Assembly: GCA_024679635.1 (NCBI GenBank)
Contig: JAIBDA010000065.1
Span: forward strand, 1 to 7,297
Direction of reading: 5' to 3'
DNA from: Amphritea sp.
Lineage (GTDB): Bacteria; Pseudomonadota; Gammaproteobacteria; Pseudomonadales; Nitrincolaceae
DNA length: 7,297 nt
Of this stretch, positions 1 to 5,341 are shown one piece after another. Numbering within the stretch: the stretch's first letter is position 1; the number at the start of each line of letters is the position of its first letter. The notes under the pieces were generated by a model that was not told the DNA's origin, ran no database searches, and saw only the letters and a program-made list of their open reading frames with translations. The position numbers and the translations under genes are program-made.

Positions 1-390
1 AGTAATTTCAAGTTCACCAACGGCGTAGTCAGTAACCAGGATCTGCTTACCAAACTGGACGCCATCAGCCTGCGCGGTAAAGGTAAAGTAAGCCTGCCGG
101 CGCAAAATATGGATTACCGTCTTGGCCTGACCATCGAAGAAAATCTGTTTAAGAAAACCTGTGCCGTCAATAACAACCTGGAAGGGGTTGAGTGGCCGGT
201 CAACTGTAAAGGCAGCTTCGATACCGAACCGGCTAAGCTCTGTCGCCCTGATGCCAGCGTACTGAAAGAATTGCTCAAGCAGAAAGCCAAGAAGAAAATC
301 GAAGGCGCGCTCATGGAAAAACTGGGTGGCGATAGTGGCAGCAAAACCGAAGGGGCCAAAAAACTGCTAAAAGGACTGTTCGGTAACTAA
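1..390 (+). CDS. AsmA-family protein, C-terminal end (partial)
   Basis: The reading frame is open from the first base of the window to TAA at 388-390, giving the last 129 residues of a longer protein whose start lies outside. The segment reads as a beta-rich repeat ([18 protein letters not shown]) followed by a Cys-containing stretch and a basic, Lys-rich helical tail ending [10 protein letters not shown]. That is the layout of the AsmA C-terminal domain, where a late 'G.G.v.lp...ldyrl' strand pair precedes the end. AsmA-like proteins are large, inner-membrane-anchored envelope proteins now linked to phospholipid transport and outer-membrane assembly; this role is family knowledge and is not shown by the fragment. 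An ATG at 109 is internal and not the real start. The stop shares one base with the mutY start, indicating a translationally coupled operon, and AsmA-like genes lie next to mutY in several gammaproteobacteria. Confidence 0.8.
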   Translation, partial: SNFKFTNGVVSNQDLLTKLDAISLRGKGKVSLPAQNMDYRLGLTIEENLFKKTCAVNNNLEGVEWPVNCKGSFDTEPAKLCRPDASVLKELLKQKAKKKIEGALMEKLGGDSGSKTEGAKKLLKGLFGN

Positions 391-1451
391 TGACAGCTGC
401 ACAGTTCTCCCAAGCCGTGCTGATCTGGTTTGATCAGCACGGCCGTCACGACCTGCCCTGGCAGGCAAACAAAACCGCCTACTTCACCTGGCTCTCTGAG
501 ATTATGCTACAGCAGACTCAGGTCGCCACGGTGATCCCCTATTTTGAACGATTCCGGGAGCAGTTTCCTACGGTTGAAGCACTTGCGGCTGCCGATCAGG
601 ACGAAGTATTGCATCTCTGGACCGGACTGGGTTACTACGCCCGTGCCCGTAACCTGCATAAAACCGCAAAGATCATCAGCCAGGATTTCGGCAGCCAGTT
701 TCCCGAAACGGTTGAAGAACTAGAACAACTTCCCGGCATCGGTCGTTCCACAGCCGGTGCAATTCTGTCGATATCCACCGGTAAACGGGCTGCGATTCTC
801 GATGGTAATGTTAAGCGGGTATTAGCCCGCTACTATGCAATCAGTGGCTGGCCCGGTACCACTGAAAACATTAAACAGCTGTGGCATTACGCCGAACTAA
901 ACACCCCGTCTGAACGGGTGGCCGATTATACCCAGGCAATGATGGATATGGGGGCGACGCTCTGTACCCGAAGTAAGCCCACCTGCCTGCTTTGTCCACT
1001 GCAAAAAGGCTGTCAGGCTTATATGCTGGGCCGTGCAAATGAACTTCCAGAGCCTAAACCGAAAAAAGTCATACCGGTTAAACAGACCCTAATGCTGCTC
1101 ATTCGAGATGAGCAGGGACAGGTCCTACTGCGTCAACGCCCACCAACAGGAATCTGGGGCGGCCTGTGGAGCCTGCCGGAAACCTCTGACCTGCGCGACG
1201 CCGCACAGGAAACCGGCCTGCCAATCGACCCTGACAGCGCCACACCGTTAGAACCGGTCAGACACACCTTCAGCCACTTCCATCTGGATATCACCCCGGT
1301 ACAGGTCTCCCTGTTAGATAAAGAACAGAACAAAGACCTTACAAATCATGTCATGGAACAGCCTGCCACTCTCTGGTATAACTTGCACCAGCCACAGAAG
1401 GTCGGCCTGGCCGCCCCCGTGAAAAAATTACTGGGTAAACTAAAGAGCTAA
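390..1451 (+). CDS. mutY: A/G-specific adenine DNA glycosylase MutY
   Basis: MutY removes adenine mispaired with 8-oxoguanine, starting base-excision repair that prevents G:C to T:A changes. The 353-residue product has the family's usual length. Glu37 lies in SEIMLQQT, matching the catalytic Glu of the Escherichia coli enzyme. The helix-hairpin-helix is [11 protein letters not shown] (114-124), and the catalytic Asp138 is in ILDGN. Cys192, 199, 202 and 208 form the C-X6-C-X2-C-X5-C ligand set for the [4Fe-4S] cluster. The C-terminal NUDIX-like domain that recognises 8-oxoguanine spans about 230-350, with [11 protein letters not shown] (254-264) and [10 protein letters not shown] (292-301). 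No key residue is missing. The ATG at 390 overlaps the preceding stop (TAATG), so translation is probably coupled to the AsmA-like gene. yggX follows 57 bases downstream, a common arrangement. Confidence 0.98.
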   Translation: MTAAQFSQAVLIWFDQHGRHDLPWQANKTAYFTWLSEIMLQQTQVATVIPYFERFREQFPTVEALAAADQDEVLHLWTGLGYYARARNLHKTAKIISQDFGSQFPETVEELEQLPGIGRSTAGAILSISTGKRAAILDGNVKRVLARYYAISGWPGTTENIKQLWHYAELNTPSERVADYTQAMMDMGATLCTRSKPTCLLCPLQKGCQAYMLGRANELPEPKPKKVIPVKQTLMLLIRDEQGQVLLRQRPPTGIWGGLWSLPETSDLRDAAQETGLPIDPDSATPLEPVRHTFSHFHLDITPVQVSLLDKEQNKDLTNHVMEQPATLWYNLHQPQKVGLAAPVKKLLGKLKS

Positions 1452-1498
1452 GCTTCTAGACTAATAAAGAAGTATTTAGCAACGCTCAGAACAACGTT

Positions 1499-1508
1499 GG
1501 AGAAGAAG
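1499..1508 (+). promoter_or_regulatory. Ribosome binding site deciding the yggX start
   Basis: GGAG at 1499-1502, followed by a purine-rich GAAGAAG-type spacer, ends just before ATG at 1509. This supports the ATG over an in-frame TTG at 1497, which overlaps the Shine-Dalgarno sequence and has none of its own. The ATG start also gives an N-terminus of MTRTVMC, matching the MSRTIFC-type start of YggX. Confidence 0.8.
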
Positions 1509-1781
1509 ATGACTCGCACCGTAATGTGCCGCAAGTACAAAGAGGAACTGGAAGGGCTGGCAAATCCCCCTTATCCGGGCGCCAAAGGCCAGCTGGTATT
1601 CGATACCATTTCGAAAAAAGCCTGGACCGAGTGGACCAACCACCAAACCATGCTGATCAACGAGAAACACCTGAGCATGATGGACCCATCTACCCGTGAA
1701 TACCTGCAGCAAGAGATGCAAAAGTTTATGGATGGCGAAGACTACGAGAAGGCAGAAGGTTACGTTCCGCCTTCTAAATAA
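1509..1781 (+). CDS. yggX: Fe(2+)-trafficking / oxidative damage protection protein YggX
   Basis: This 90-residue cytoplasmic protein has the normal YggX length. Recognisable family features are the N-terminal TRTVMC with the conserved Cys6, then PYPGAKG, the central [16 protein letters not shown] block (about 38-58), EYLQQEM (65-71) and the GYVPP ending. YggX-family proteins are associated with protecting Fe-S clusters from oxidation and with handling ferrous iron; the exact mechanism is not settled. The gene lies 57 bases behind mutY on the same strand with no terminator between them, so co-transcription is likely. MutY is itself an Fe-S enzyme, so the pairing makes functional sense. No obvious terminator follows; the tRNA promoter begins 50 bases after the stop. 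Confidence 0.95.
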   Translation: MTRTVMCRKYKEELEGLANPPYPGAKGQLVFDTISKKAWTEWTNHQTMLINEKHLSMMDPSTREYLQQEMQKFMDGEDYEKAEGYVPPSK

Positions 1782-1830
1782 GCGACTTGGCACTATCTGT
1801 GAAAAAAAACGATTAAATGCAGCGTGTTTG

Positions 1831-1859
1831 TTGACAGCGCCGCCTGAAATCAGTTTAAT
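1831..1859 (+). promoter_or_regulatory. Sigma70-type promoter of the tRNA-Phe gene
   Basis: A perfect -35 hexamer TTGACA (1831-1836) is followed by a 17-base spacer and TTTAAT (1854-1859), five of six matches to TATAAT. The predicted transcription start lies near 1866, a few bases before the mature tRNA 5' end at 1874. The C/G-containing stretch CGCACC just after the -10 resembles the discriminator of stringently controlled stable-RNA promoters; that last point is inference. Confidence 0.75.
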
Positions 1860-1873
1860 ACGCACCTCGTGTT

Positions 1874-1949
1874 GCCCGGATAGCTCAGTCGGTAGAGCAG
1901 AGGATTGAAAATCCTCGTGTCCTTGGTTCGATTCCGAGTCCGGGCACCA
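1874..1949 (+). tRNA. tRNA-Phe (anticodon GAA)
   Basis: This is a 76-base cloverleaf with the 3' CCA encoded. The acceptor stem is GCCCGGA paired with TCCGGGC, the D arm contains AGCTCAGTCGGTAGAGC, the anticodon stem-loop is GAGGA-TTGAAAA-TCCTC, and the T loop is TTCGATT. The anticodon GAA lies at 1907-1909, the expected position 34-36. The sequence is nearly identical to the E. coli tRNA-Phe as I remember it, differing mainly in the anticodon stem. It has its own promoter and terminator, so it is a single-gene unit. tRNA-Phe genes are known integration sites for genomic islands, but no second copy of the 3' end is seen in this window. Confidence 0.97.
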
Positions 1950-1960
1950 CTTCTCATTTA

Positions 1961-1989
1961 AGCCTTGCAGTCAAATGCAGGGCTTTTTT
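1961..1989 (+). terminator. Rho-independent terminator of tRNA-Phe
   Basis: A 9-base-pair stem pairs AGCCTTGCA (1961-1969) with TGCAGGGCT (1976-1984), with one G-T wobble and a 6-base loop. A T run continues to 1989. It begins 12 bases after the tRNA 3' end. Confidence 0.88.
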
Positions 1990-2209
1990 GTGTCTGAAAT
2001 ACCGCAGCTCGGAACAAGAACCCTATGCGATTATTCGTCGCTACTTTCATCGCCGTTCGGCCATCACCAAGTAGTAGCGATGTTGTAATGCGTAAATAAT
2101 TGCACCAAGTCCTTTAATTAATTCTGACCCCATTGATTTCTGCCCCCCCGCTATGGAGATTGGCTCATCTGCCAGCCTTAACCACTACCACCTCAGTGCT
2201 TTAATCCAT
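1990..2209. other. Gene-free 220-base region between tRNA-Phe and the LysR gene
   Basis: No coding sequence is supported here. The left part holds a nested stem-loop: CGTCGCTACT (2036-2045) pairs with AGTAGCGATG (2073-2082) with one wobble, and GCC-GTTC-GGC (2052-2061) can form a small inner hairpin. The right part holds AATTCTGACCCCATTGATT (2120-2138) and a seven-C run near 2142-2148. No terminator for the LysR gene, which ends at 2210 on the minus strand, is evident. Confidence 0.6.
2120..2138 (-). repeat. GGGGTCAGA-type end motif, left copy
   Basis: Read on the minus strand the motif is AATGGGGTCAGAATT. A related TAGGGTCAGA lies at 4014-4023 on the plus strand, so the two copies face each other across the LysR/DJ-1 pair. 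Sequences beginning GGGGTCAG are, from memory, common near small IS200-like/REP-associated transposase genes in gammaproteobacteria. No transposase is present here, so this identity is inference. Confidence 0.35.
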
Positions 2210-3187
2210 CTAAGATAGAGAGTCCGGTTGATAAATCTGCAACGCTTCAGCCCAGGTACTCCGAGGAGTTTCTCCCTGAGCCTGTATCGCTTCGGTGATA
2301 AAATCGATGAACACTTTCACCCTGGTGGGTAAATACTCCCTTTTGGCATAAAGGAGATATACCCCTGCGCCTGCTTGGCGCATGCTCGGGAATAGCGGCA
2401 GCAGGTCCGATCTGAGCCAGTTCCTGGCAATAAAATGAGGTATCTGAGTGAGCCCTAAGCCTTCTGCGCAGAGCTCAGCCATGGACTCACCATCATTCAC
2501 GATAAAATTTCGATCGGGATCATATTCACTAATCCCCTCAGATTCCGGCATCCTAATCGGCAACAGCTTACCGGTTTGTTTAAAGCGAAAGCGAATCCAT
2601 GAATGATCGTTGAATGCCTCTGGCCCACATGGAGCACCATAACGGTCTAGATAGGCCTTACTGCCACAAATTATATAGTCGATGGGGCTAAGCTGACGTG
2701 CGATTAATTGGCTGTCCTGAACCGAACCGGATCGAATCGAGACATCAATTCCCTGTTCAATAATGTCGACATAGGCATCATCGTAGTGGATATCGATGGT
2801 GATATTGGGATAGAGCCGGCAAAACTCCTTTAACAAGGGACGGATATATAGGCGGCCATAGGAGACCGGCACATTAAGCTTCAGGGTGCCCGATGGGGCG
2901 TCGTTCTGACTTTTTAAGGTCTCTTCGCACGCCATTAGTTCCCCCAGCACACGCCTGGCGGTGTTAGCGTATCGACGTCCCGCCGCAGTCAGATGCAGCT
3001 GCCGCGTAGACCGCTGAAAAAGCTGAATGCTTAAATCGCTCTCCAGGCGATGGATGGCTTTGCTTACCGTTGAGGGGTCTGCACCATAGGCCTTCGCGGC
3101 TGCGGCAAAACTGCCGCCATCCAGAGTGGCAATAAAAAAACGTAGAGAACGGATCTTATCCATAGGGGCGACGAAAACTCTATTCAT
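2210..3187 (-). CDS. LysR-type transcriptional regulator
   Basis: This is a 325-residue DNA-binding regulator of the usual LysR length. The N-terminal winged helix-turn-helix spans about residues 10-70, with SFAAAAKAYGADPSTVSKAI as the helix-turn-helix, then HRLESDLSIQLFQRSTR and LTAAG. The effector-binding domain follows from about residue 100 (SGTLKLNVPVSYGR) to about 305. The linker and GTLKLNVPVSYGR start resemble the CrgA/AaeR-like branch; the effector cannot be read from sequence. It is transcribed divergently from the exported DJ-1/PfpI gene across a 104-base spacer, the classic layout for a LysR regulator and its target. The start is uncertain. ATG at 3187 leaves only about 5 bases after the predicted transcription start, while Met9 (ATG at 3163) leaves about 29 and is where family similarity begins. 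Neither has a good ribosome binding site. Confidence 0.93.
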   Translation of the reverse strand: MNRVFVAPMDKIRSLRFFIATLDGGSFAAAAKAYGADPSTVSKAIHRLESDLSIQLFQRSTRQLHLTAAGRRYANTARRVLGELMACEETLKSQNDAPSGTLKLNVPVSYGRLYIRPLLKEFCRLYPNITIDIHYDDAYVDIIEQGIDVSIRSGSVQDSQLIARQLSPIDYIICGSKAYLDRYGAPCGPEAFNDHSWIRFRFKQTGKLLPIRMPESEGISEYDPDRNFIVNDGESMAELCAEGLGLTQIPHFIARNWLRSDLLPLFPSMRQAGAGVYLLYAKREYLPTRVKVFIDFITEAIQAQGETPRSTWAEALQIYQPDSLS

Positions 3188-3198
3188 GAACTTTATTC

Positions 3199-3227
3199 AT
3201 TATAGTTAATGTAGAGCGGCCCTTCAA
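3199..3227 (-). promoter_or_regulatory. Promoter of the LysR gene with possible operator
   Basis: On the minus strand, TTGAAG (complement of 3222-3227) and a perfect TATAAT (complement of 3199-3204) are 17 bases apart. The dyad CATT-N6-AATG at 3198-3211 overlaps the -10 and could be an autoregulatory LysR site. The operator is a weak call. Confidence 0.5.
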
Positions 3228-3250
3228 TCACGACTCTGTCTCAATATAAT
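3222..3250 (+). promoter_or_regulatory. Promoter of the DJ-1/PfpI gene
   Basis: A perfect -10 TATAAT (3245-3250) lies 17 bases from CTTCAA (3222-3227), a poor -35. The same hexamer read on the other strand is the -35 of the LysR gene. A good -10 with a poor -35 is typical of activator-dependent promoters, so control by the divergent LysR protein is plausible. Confidence 0.5.
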
Positions 3251-3279
3251 GGTTTTTAACAACTTTAAGCTCCAATAGC

Positions 3280-3283
3280 GAGG
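3280..3283 (+). promoter_or_regulatory. Ribosome binding site of the DJ-1/PfpI gene
   Basis: GAGG lies 8 bases before ATG at 3292, supporting that start and therefore the presence of the N-terminal signal peptide. Confidence 0.7.
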
Positions 3284-3291
3284 TAATAACG

Positions 3292-3978
3292 ATGAGTACA
3301 AACAGGCTAATAACTCCGATACGCTCACTGATAGCGACGCTGATCATGCTCTTCGCGGTGGCTACCGCTGCTGAAGCGGCTGATAAGCGAATCGGTATTC
3401 TGGTCTATGACGGGGTTCTCACCTCAGATGTCACGGCGCCCTTGGAGGTCTTTGGCGTCGCGAGCCGGCTCACCTGGTTCAGCGATTATGAAGCAATCAC
3501 AATTTCAGTATCAGACCAGAAAACCATCACCACCGAGGAGGGGTTGAAAATTGGTGTTGATGCCTGGATAGGGGATGCCCCCGAACTGGACGCTCTTATT
3601 GTGACGTCCAGCTACGATATGGCCCCCCTAATCGAGAACAAGGCTCTAATCCGCTTTATTAAAACAGCCTCAGGGGAAGCTGATTGGATGGCCAGCAACT
3701 GCTCAGGAGCCTATCTGCTAGCTGAGGCAGGTCTCCTAGACGGCAAAAAAGCCACAACCTGGGCCGGCGGTGAAGCCGACCTGCAAAAAGACTATCCCGC
3801 AGTGGATGTACAGGTGAACCAGAACTTCGTTGTTGATGGCAGGATCATAACCTCGAATGGCAGCTTGGTGAGCTATCAAGCTGCTCTCAAGTTACTTCAC
3901 CTTATGAGCTCGGAATCCAAGGCACAGGAAGTGGCGGATACCCTGCAATATTCACGTTTTTCCACCAAACCGTTTTAA
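3292..3978 (+). CDS. Exported DJ-1/PfpI-family protein (class I glutamine amidotransferase-like fold)
   Basis: The 228-residue product starts with a signal peptide: basic residues Arg5 and Arg11, a hydrophobic core at about 12-24, and likely cleavage after AEA (27-29). It is therefore predicted to act in the periplasm. The mature part is one DJ-1/PfpI domain: KRIGILVYDG (32-41), APLEVFG (49-55), ALIVTSSYDM (101-110), the nucleophile elbow ASNCSGAYLLAEAGLLDGKKATTW (134-157) with Cys137, and DGRIITSNG (182-190). The family includes isonitrile hydratases, proteases/deglycases and the N-terminal domains of AraC-type regulators. No AraC helix-turn-helix follows, so this is the stand-alone form. 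Asp46 sits where isonitrile hydratases have their catalytic Asp, and Ser138 takes the place of their Thr. The substrate cannot be assigned. It is divergent from, and probably controlled by, the LysR gene. Confidence 0.88.
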   Translation: MSTNRLITPIRSLIATLIMLFAVATAAEAADKRIGILVYDGVLTSDVTAPLEVFGVASRLTWFSDYEAITISVSDQKTITTEEGLKIGVDAWIGDAPELDALIVTSSYDMAPLIENKALIRFIKTASGEADWMASNCSGAYLLAEAGLLDGKKATTWAGGEADLQKDYPAVDVQVNQNFVVDGRIITSNGSLVSYQAALKLLHLMSSESKAQEVADTLQYSRFSTKPF

Positions 3979-4456
3979 GTGGCGTTGAATAAAACTTAAA
4001 TGAACACGGGCTATAGGGTCAGATCTCACAATGCACATTCAGCAATATAATTCGAGGCGTGAAACGTGATACCTGGCCCCATCATGCTGATGGCCGTCAA
4101 GGTCATCGATGCTGGTGCTTCCAACAATACCAGCGTACAAAAAATCCAATAATTTAAAAGGATGTGCACGAAAACAAGGTGATTTGTAACCAACAGGGTC
4201 GGAGTGTTTGATTCTTAGAACTCACGTGGAGTATCTATTGGCACCCCCCTAATTTCCCTTCTGCGCAGCTGAGCACTGGGACTTGGAAAAAGAATAGAGC
4301 GAGGACGGTTTGGCGCTGCTTCTAAGTGAAAGGCGCCCAGCATCATCTGCTGTTATGTGGCGGCAATGGCAGAGAGCATTAACCCGCCCCCCACTGTAGA
4401 AAGCAGGAACACAATACCCAGATACAATGCCCCCTAACAACAATTCATGTGCGCGC
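3979..4456. other. 478-base region without a supported gene
   Basis: This lies between the convergent ends of the DJ-1/PfpI gene and nrdJb. It contains an imperfect inverted repeat at 4014-4081 and a further hairpin, ATGCTGGT (4109-4116) with ACCAGCGT (4129-4136), that lacks a T run on the useful side. A minus-strand frame of 43 codons (4346 to 4215) reads like protein in part (LGAFHLEAAPNRPRSILF), but it has no ribosome binding site I can defend. No clear terminator is visible for either flanking gene. The stretch could be the decayed remains of an inserted element. Confidence 0.5.
4014..4081. repeat. Imperfect terminal inverted repeat / palindromic element
   Basis: The left arm (4014-4036) begins TAGGGTCAGATCTCAC. 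The right arm (4059-4081), read on the minus strand, begins TGGGGCCAGGTATCAC. By hand alignment the arms agree at 16 of 23 positions and enclose 22 bases. It starts 36 bases after the DJ-1/PfpI stop. The arms resemble the GGGGTCAG motif at 2120-2138. It may be a small non-autonomous (MITE- or REP-like) element or leftover IS ends; the class is not certain. Confidence 0.45.
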
Positions 4457-5218
4457 TTAGCCACACTTAGAATCACCGCAGCTAAGGCAGGTCGCGCAAC
4501 CATCCATTAATATAGCGGCTTTGGTATGACATTTATTGCACAACTGGGCGTTAGCAGGAAAGCCGCCGTTATCGTCATTCACGGCACTGTTACTCACTAG
4601 CTCTTTCTGAGTAGCATTCCTTCGGTCAAACTCAGCGCGCTTTTCATCAAGAATTTTTTGTTGATGAGGATCTATTGATTGATCTTTTATTAAACCGATC
4701 ATTCTTAGATGGTTCTCAATTGATTCACCAATTTCGGCGACTAATGAGGGCATGAACTTACCGCCTTTTTTAAAGTAGCCGCCTTTAGGGTCGAATACCG
4801 CTTTTAGCTCTTCAGCCATAAAGGTGACATCGCCACCTTTACGAAATACAGCTGAAATGACTCGCGTAAGTGCCACCACCCACATGAAGTGGTCCATATT
4901 CTTGGAGTTAATGAATATTTCGTACGGATGACGTTGTTCGTGCGGTGTATCTTGATTGAGCACGACATCATTTATGGTGATGTACAACGCATGTTCAGAC
5001 ATCGGGGTTTTTATTTTATAGGTTGAGCCCATAAGAAAGTCTGGGCGGCTCAGGTTCTCATGTACCGTTTCCAGGCACGGCTCAGCCTGCTTCTCTGGCT
5101 TATGCTCTGCTGCTTTTATCGCGGCCTGTGCTTCGACGGTATCGAGGGCGGTAATTACTTTATAACTAGTGATGGCCTGGTCAATTTTTATGACCGTTTT
5201 CTGTTCTGTTGATGGCAT
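4457..5218 (-). CDS. nrdJb: Class II ribonucleotide reductase, small C-terminal subunit NrdJb (TSCPD domain and redox tail)
   Basis: This 253-residue protein corresponds to the C-terminal part of single-chain B12-dependent ribonucleotide reductases. After a variable N-terminal stretch (1-60), the TSCPD-type domain runs from about 62 to 175: GSTYKIKTPMSEHALYITIND, then PYEIFINSKN, TRVISAVFRKGGD and GGKFMPSLVAEIGESIENHL. A linker (176-222) leads to a cysteine-rich tail: C227-X2-C230, C241-X2-C244 and a final C247GDSKC252G. The first four are likely zinc ligands, and the last pair is the likely swinging disulfide/dithiol that re-reduces the catalytic site in NrdJa. The start at 5218 has a GAGG ribosome binding site 8 bases upstream. 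It lies downstream of nrdJa in the same frame, after 123 bases. Pseudomonas aeruginosa NrdJab has this two-gene arrangement. No terminator is seen after it. Confidence 0.93.
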   Translation of the reverse strand: MPSTEQKTVIKIDQAITSYKVITALDTVEAQAAIKAAEHKPEKQAEPCLETVHENLSRPDFLMGSTYKIKTPMSEHALYITINDVVLNQDTPHEQRHPYEIFINSKNMDHFMWVVALTRVISAVFRKGGDVTFMAEELKAVFDPKGGYFKKGGKFMPSLVAEIGESIENHLRMIGLIKDQSIDPHQQKILDEKRAEFDRRNATQKELVSNSAVNDDNGGFPANAQLCNKCHTKAAILMDGCATCLSCGDSKCG

Positions 5219-5341
5219 TTTACTGTCCTCTTTGCTGCTTACTTCTGACCGTTTTTCATAAGATCGCAGTCAGTATTTATGTGCAGTTGCAAACTTCAAT
5301 ATTGATTTAATAATCTAAACATCTGATATATAACGTTAATA
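5219..5341 (-). promoter_or_regulatory. nrdJa-nrdJb spacer with nrdJb ribosome binding site
   Basis: This 123-base, AT-rich spacer is an exact multiple of three, so the two genes are in the same frame. Read from the nrdJa TAA, the frame meets further stops TAA, TAG and TGA before the nrdJb ATG. The Shine-Dalgarno GAGG (complement of 5227-5230) sits 8 bases from the nrdJb start, showing independent initiation. No convincing promoter or terminator is visible, so co-transcription with nrdJa is the simplest reading. Confidence 0.65.

Noticed and set aside
1497..1508. Upstream TTG start for yggX adding four residues
   Set aside because: TTG at 1497 overlaps the Shine-Dalgarno sequence that serves ATG 1509, and the ATG gives the conserved YggX N-terminus.
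1476..1865. 129-codon open frame on the minus strand
   Set aside because: It is antisense to the whole of yggX, which is clearly a real gene, and also covers the tRNA promoter; its composition is that of a shadow frame.
2025..2099. 24-codon frame starting ATG at 2025
   Set aside because: It is very short, has no ribosome binding site, and overlaps the stem-loop that explains part of the sequence better.
4109..4136. Hairpin as a terminator for the DJ-1 gene
   Set aside because: The stem is followed by an A run on the plus strand, and on the minus strand the T run precedes the stem, so neither direction fits a Rho-independent terminator.
4350..4456. Possible integron attC-like boxes (GTTATGT near 4352 and CCCTAAC near 4434)
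   Set aside because: The boxes are in the wrong order for one attC site, they match the consensus poorly, and no folded attC or integrase is present.
4249..4503. 84-codon open frame on the minus strand overlapping the end of nrdJb
   Set aside because: It overlaps the conserved cysteine tail of nrdJb by 47 bases, its start is inside that gene with no ribosome binding site, and its translation shows no family I recognise.
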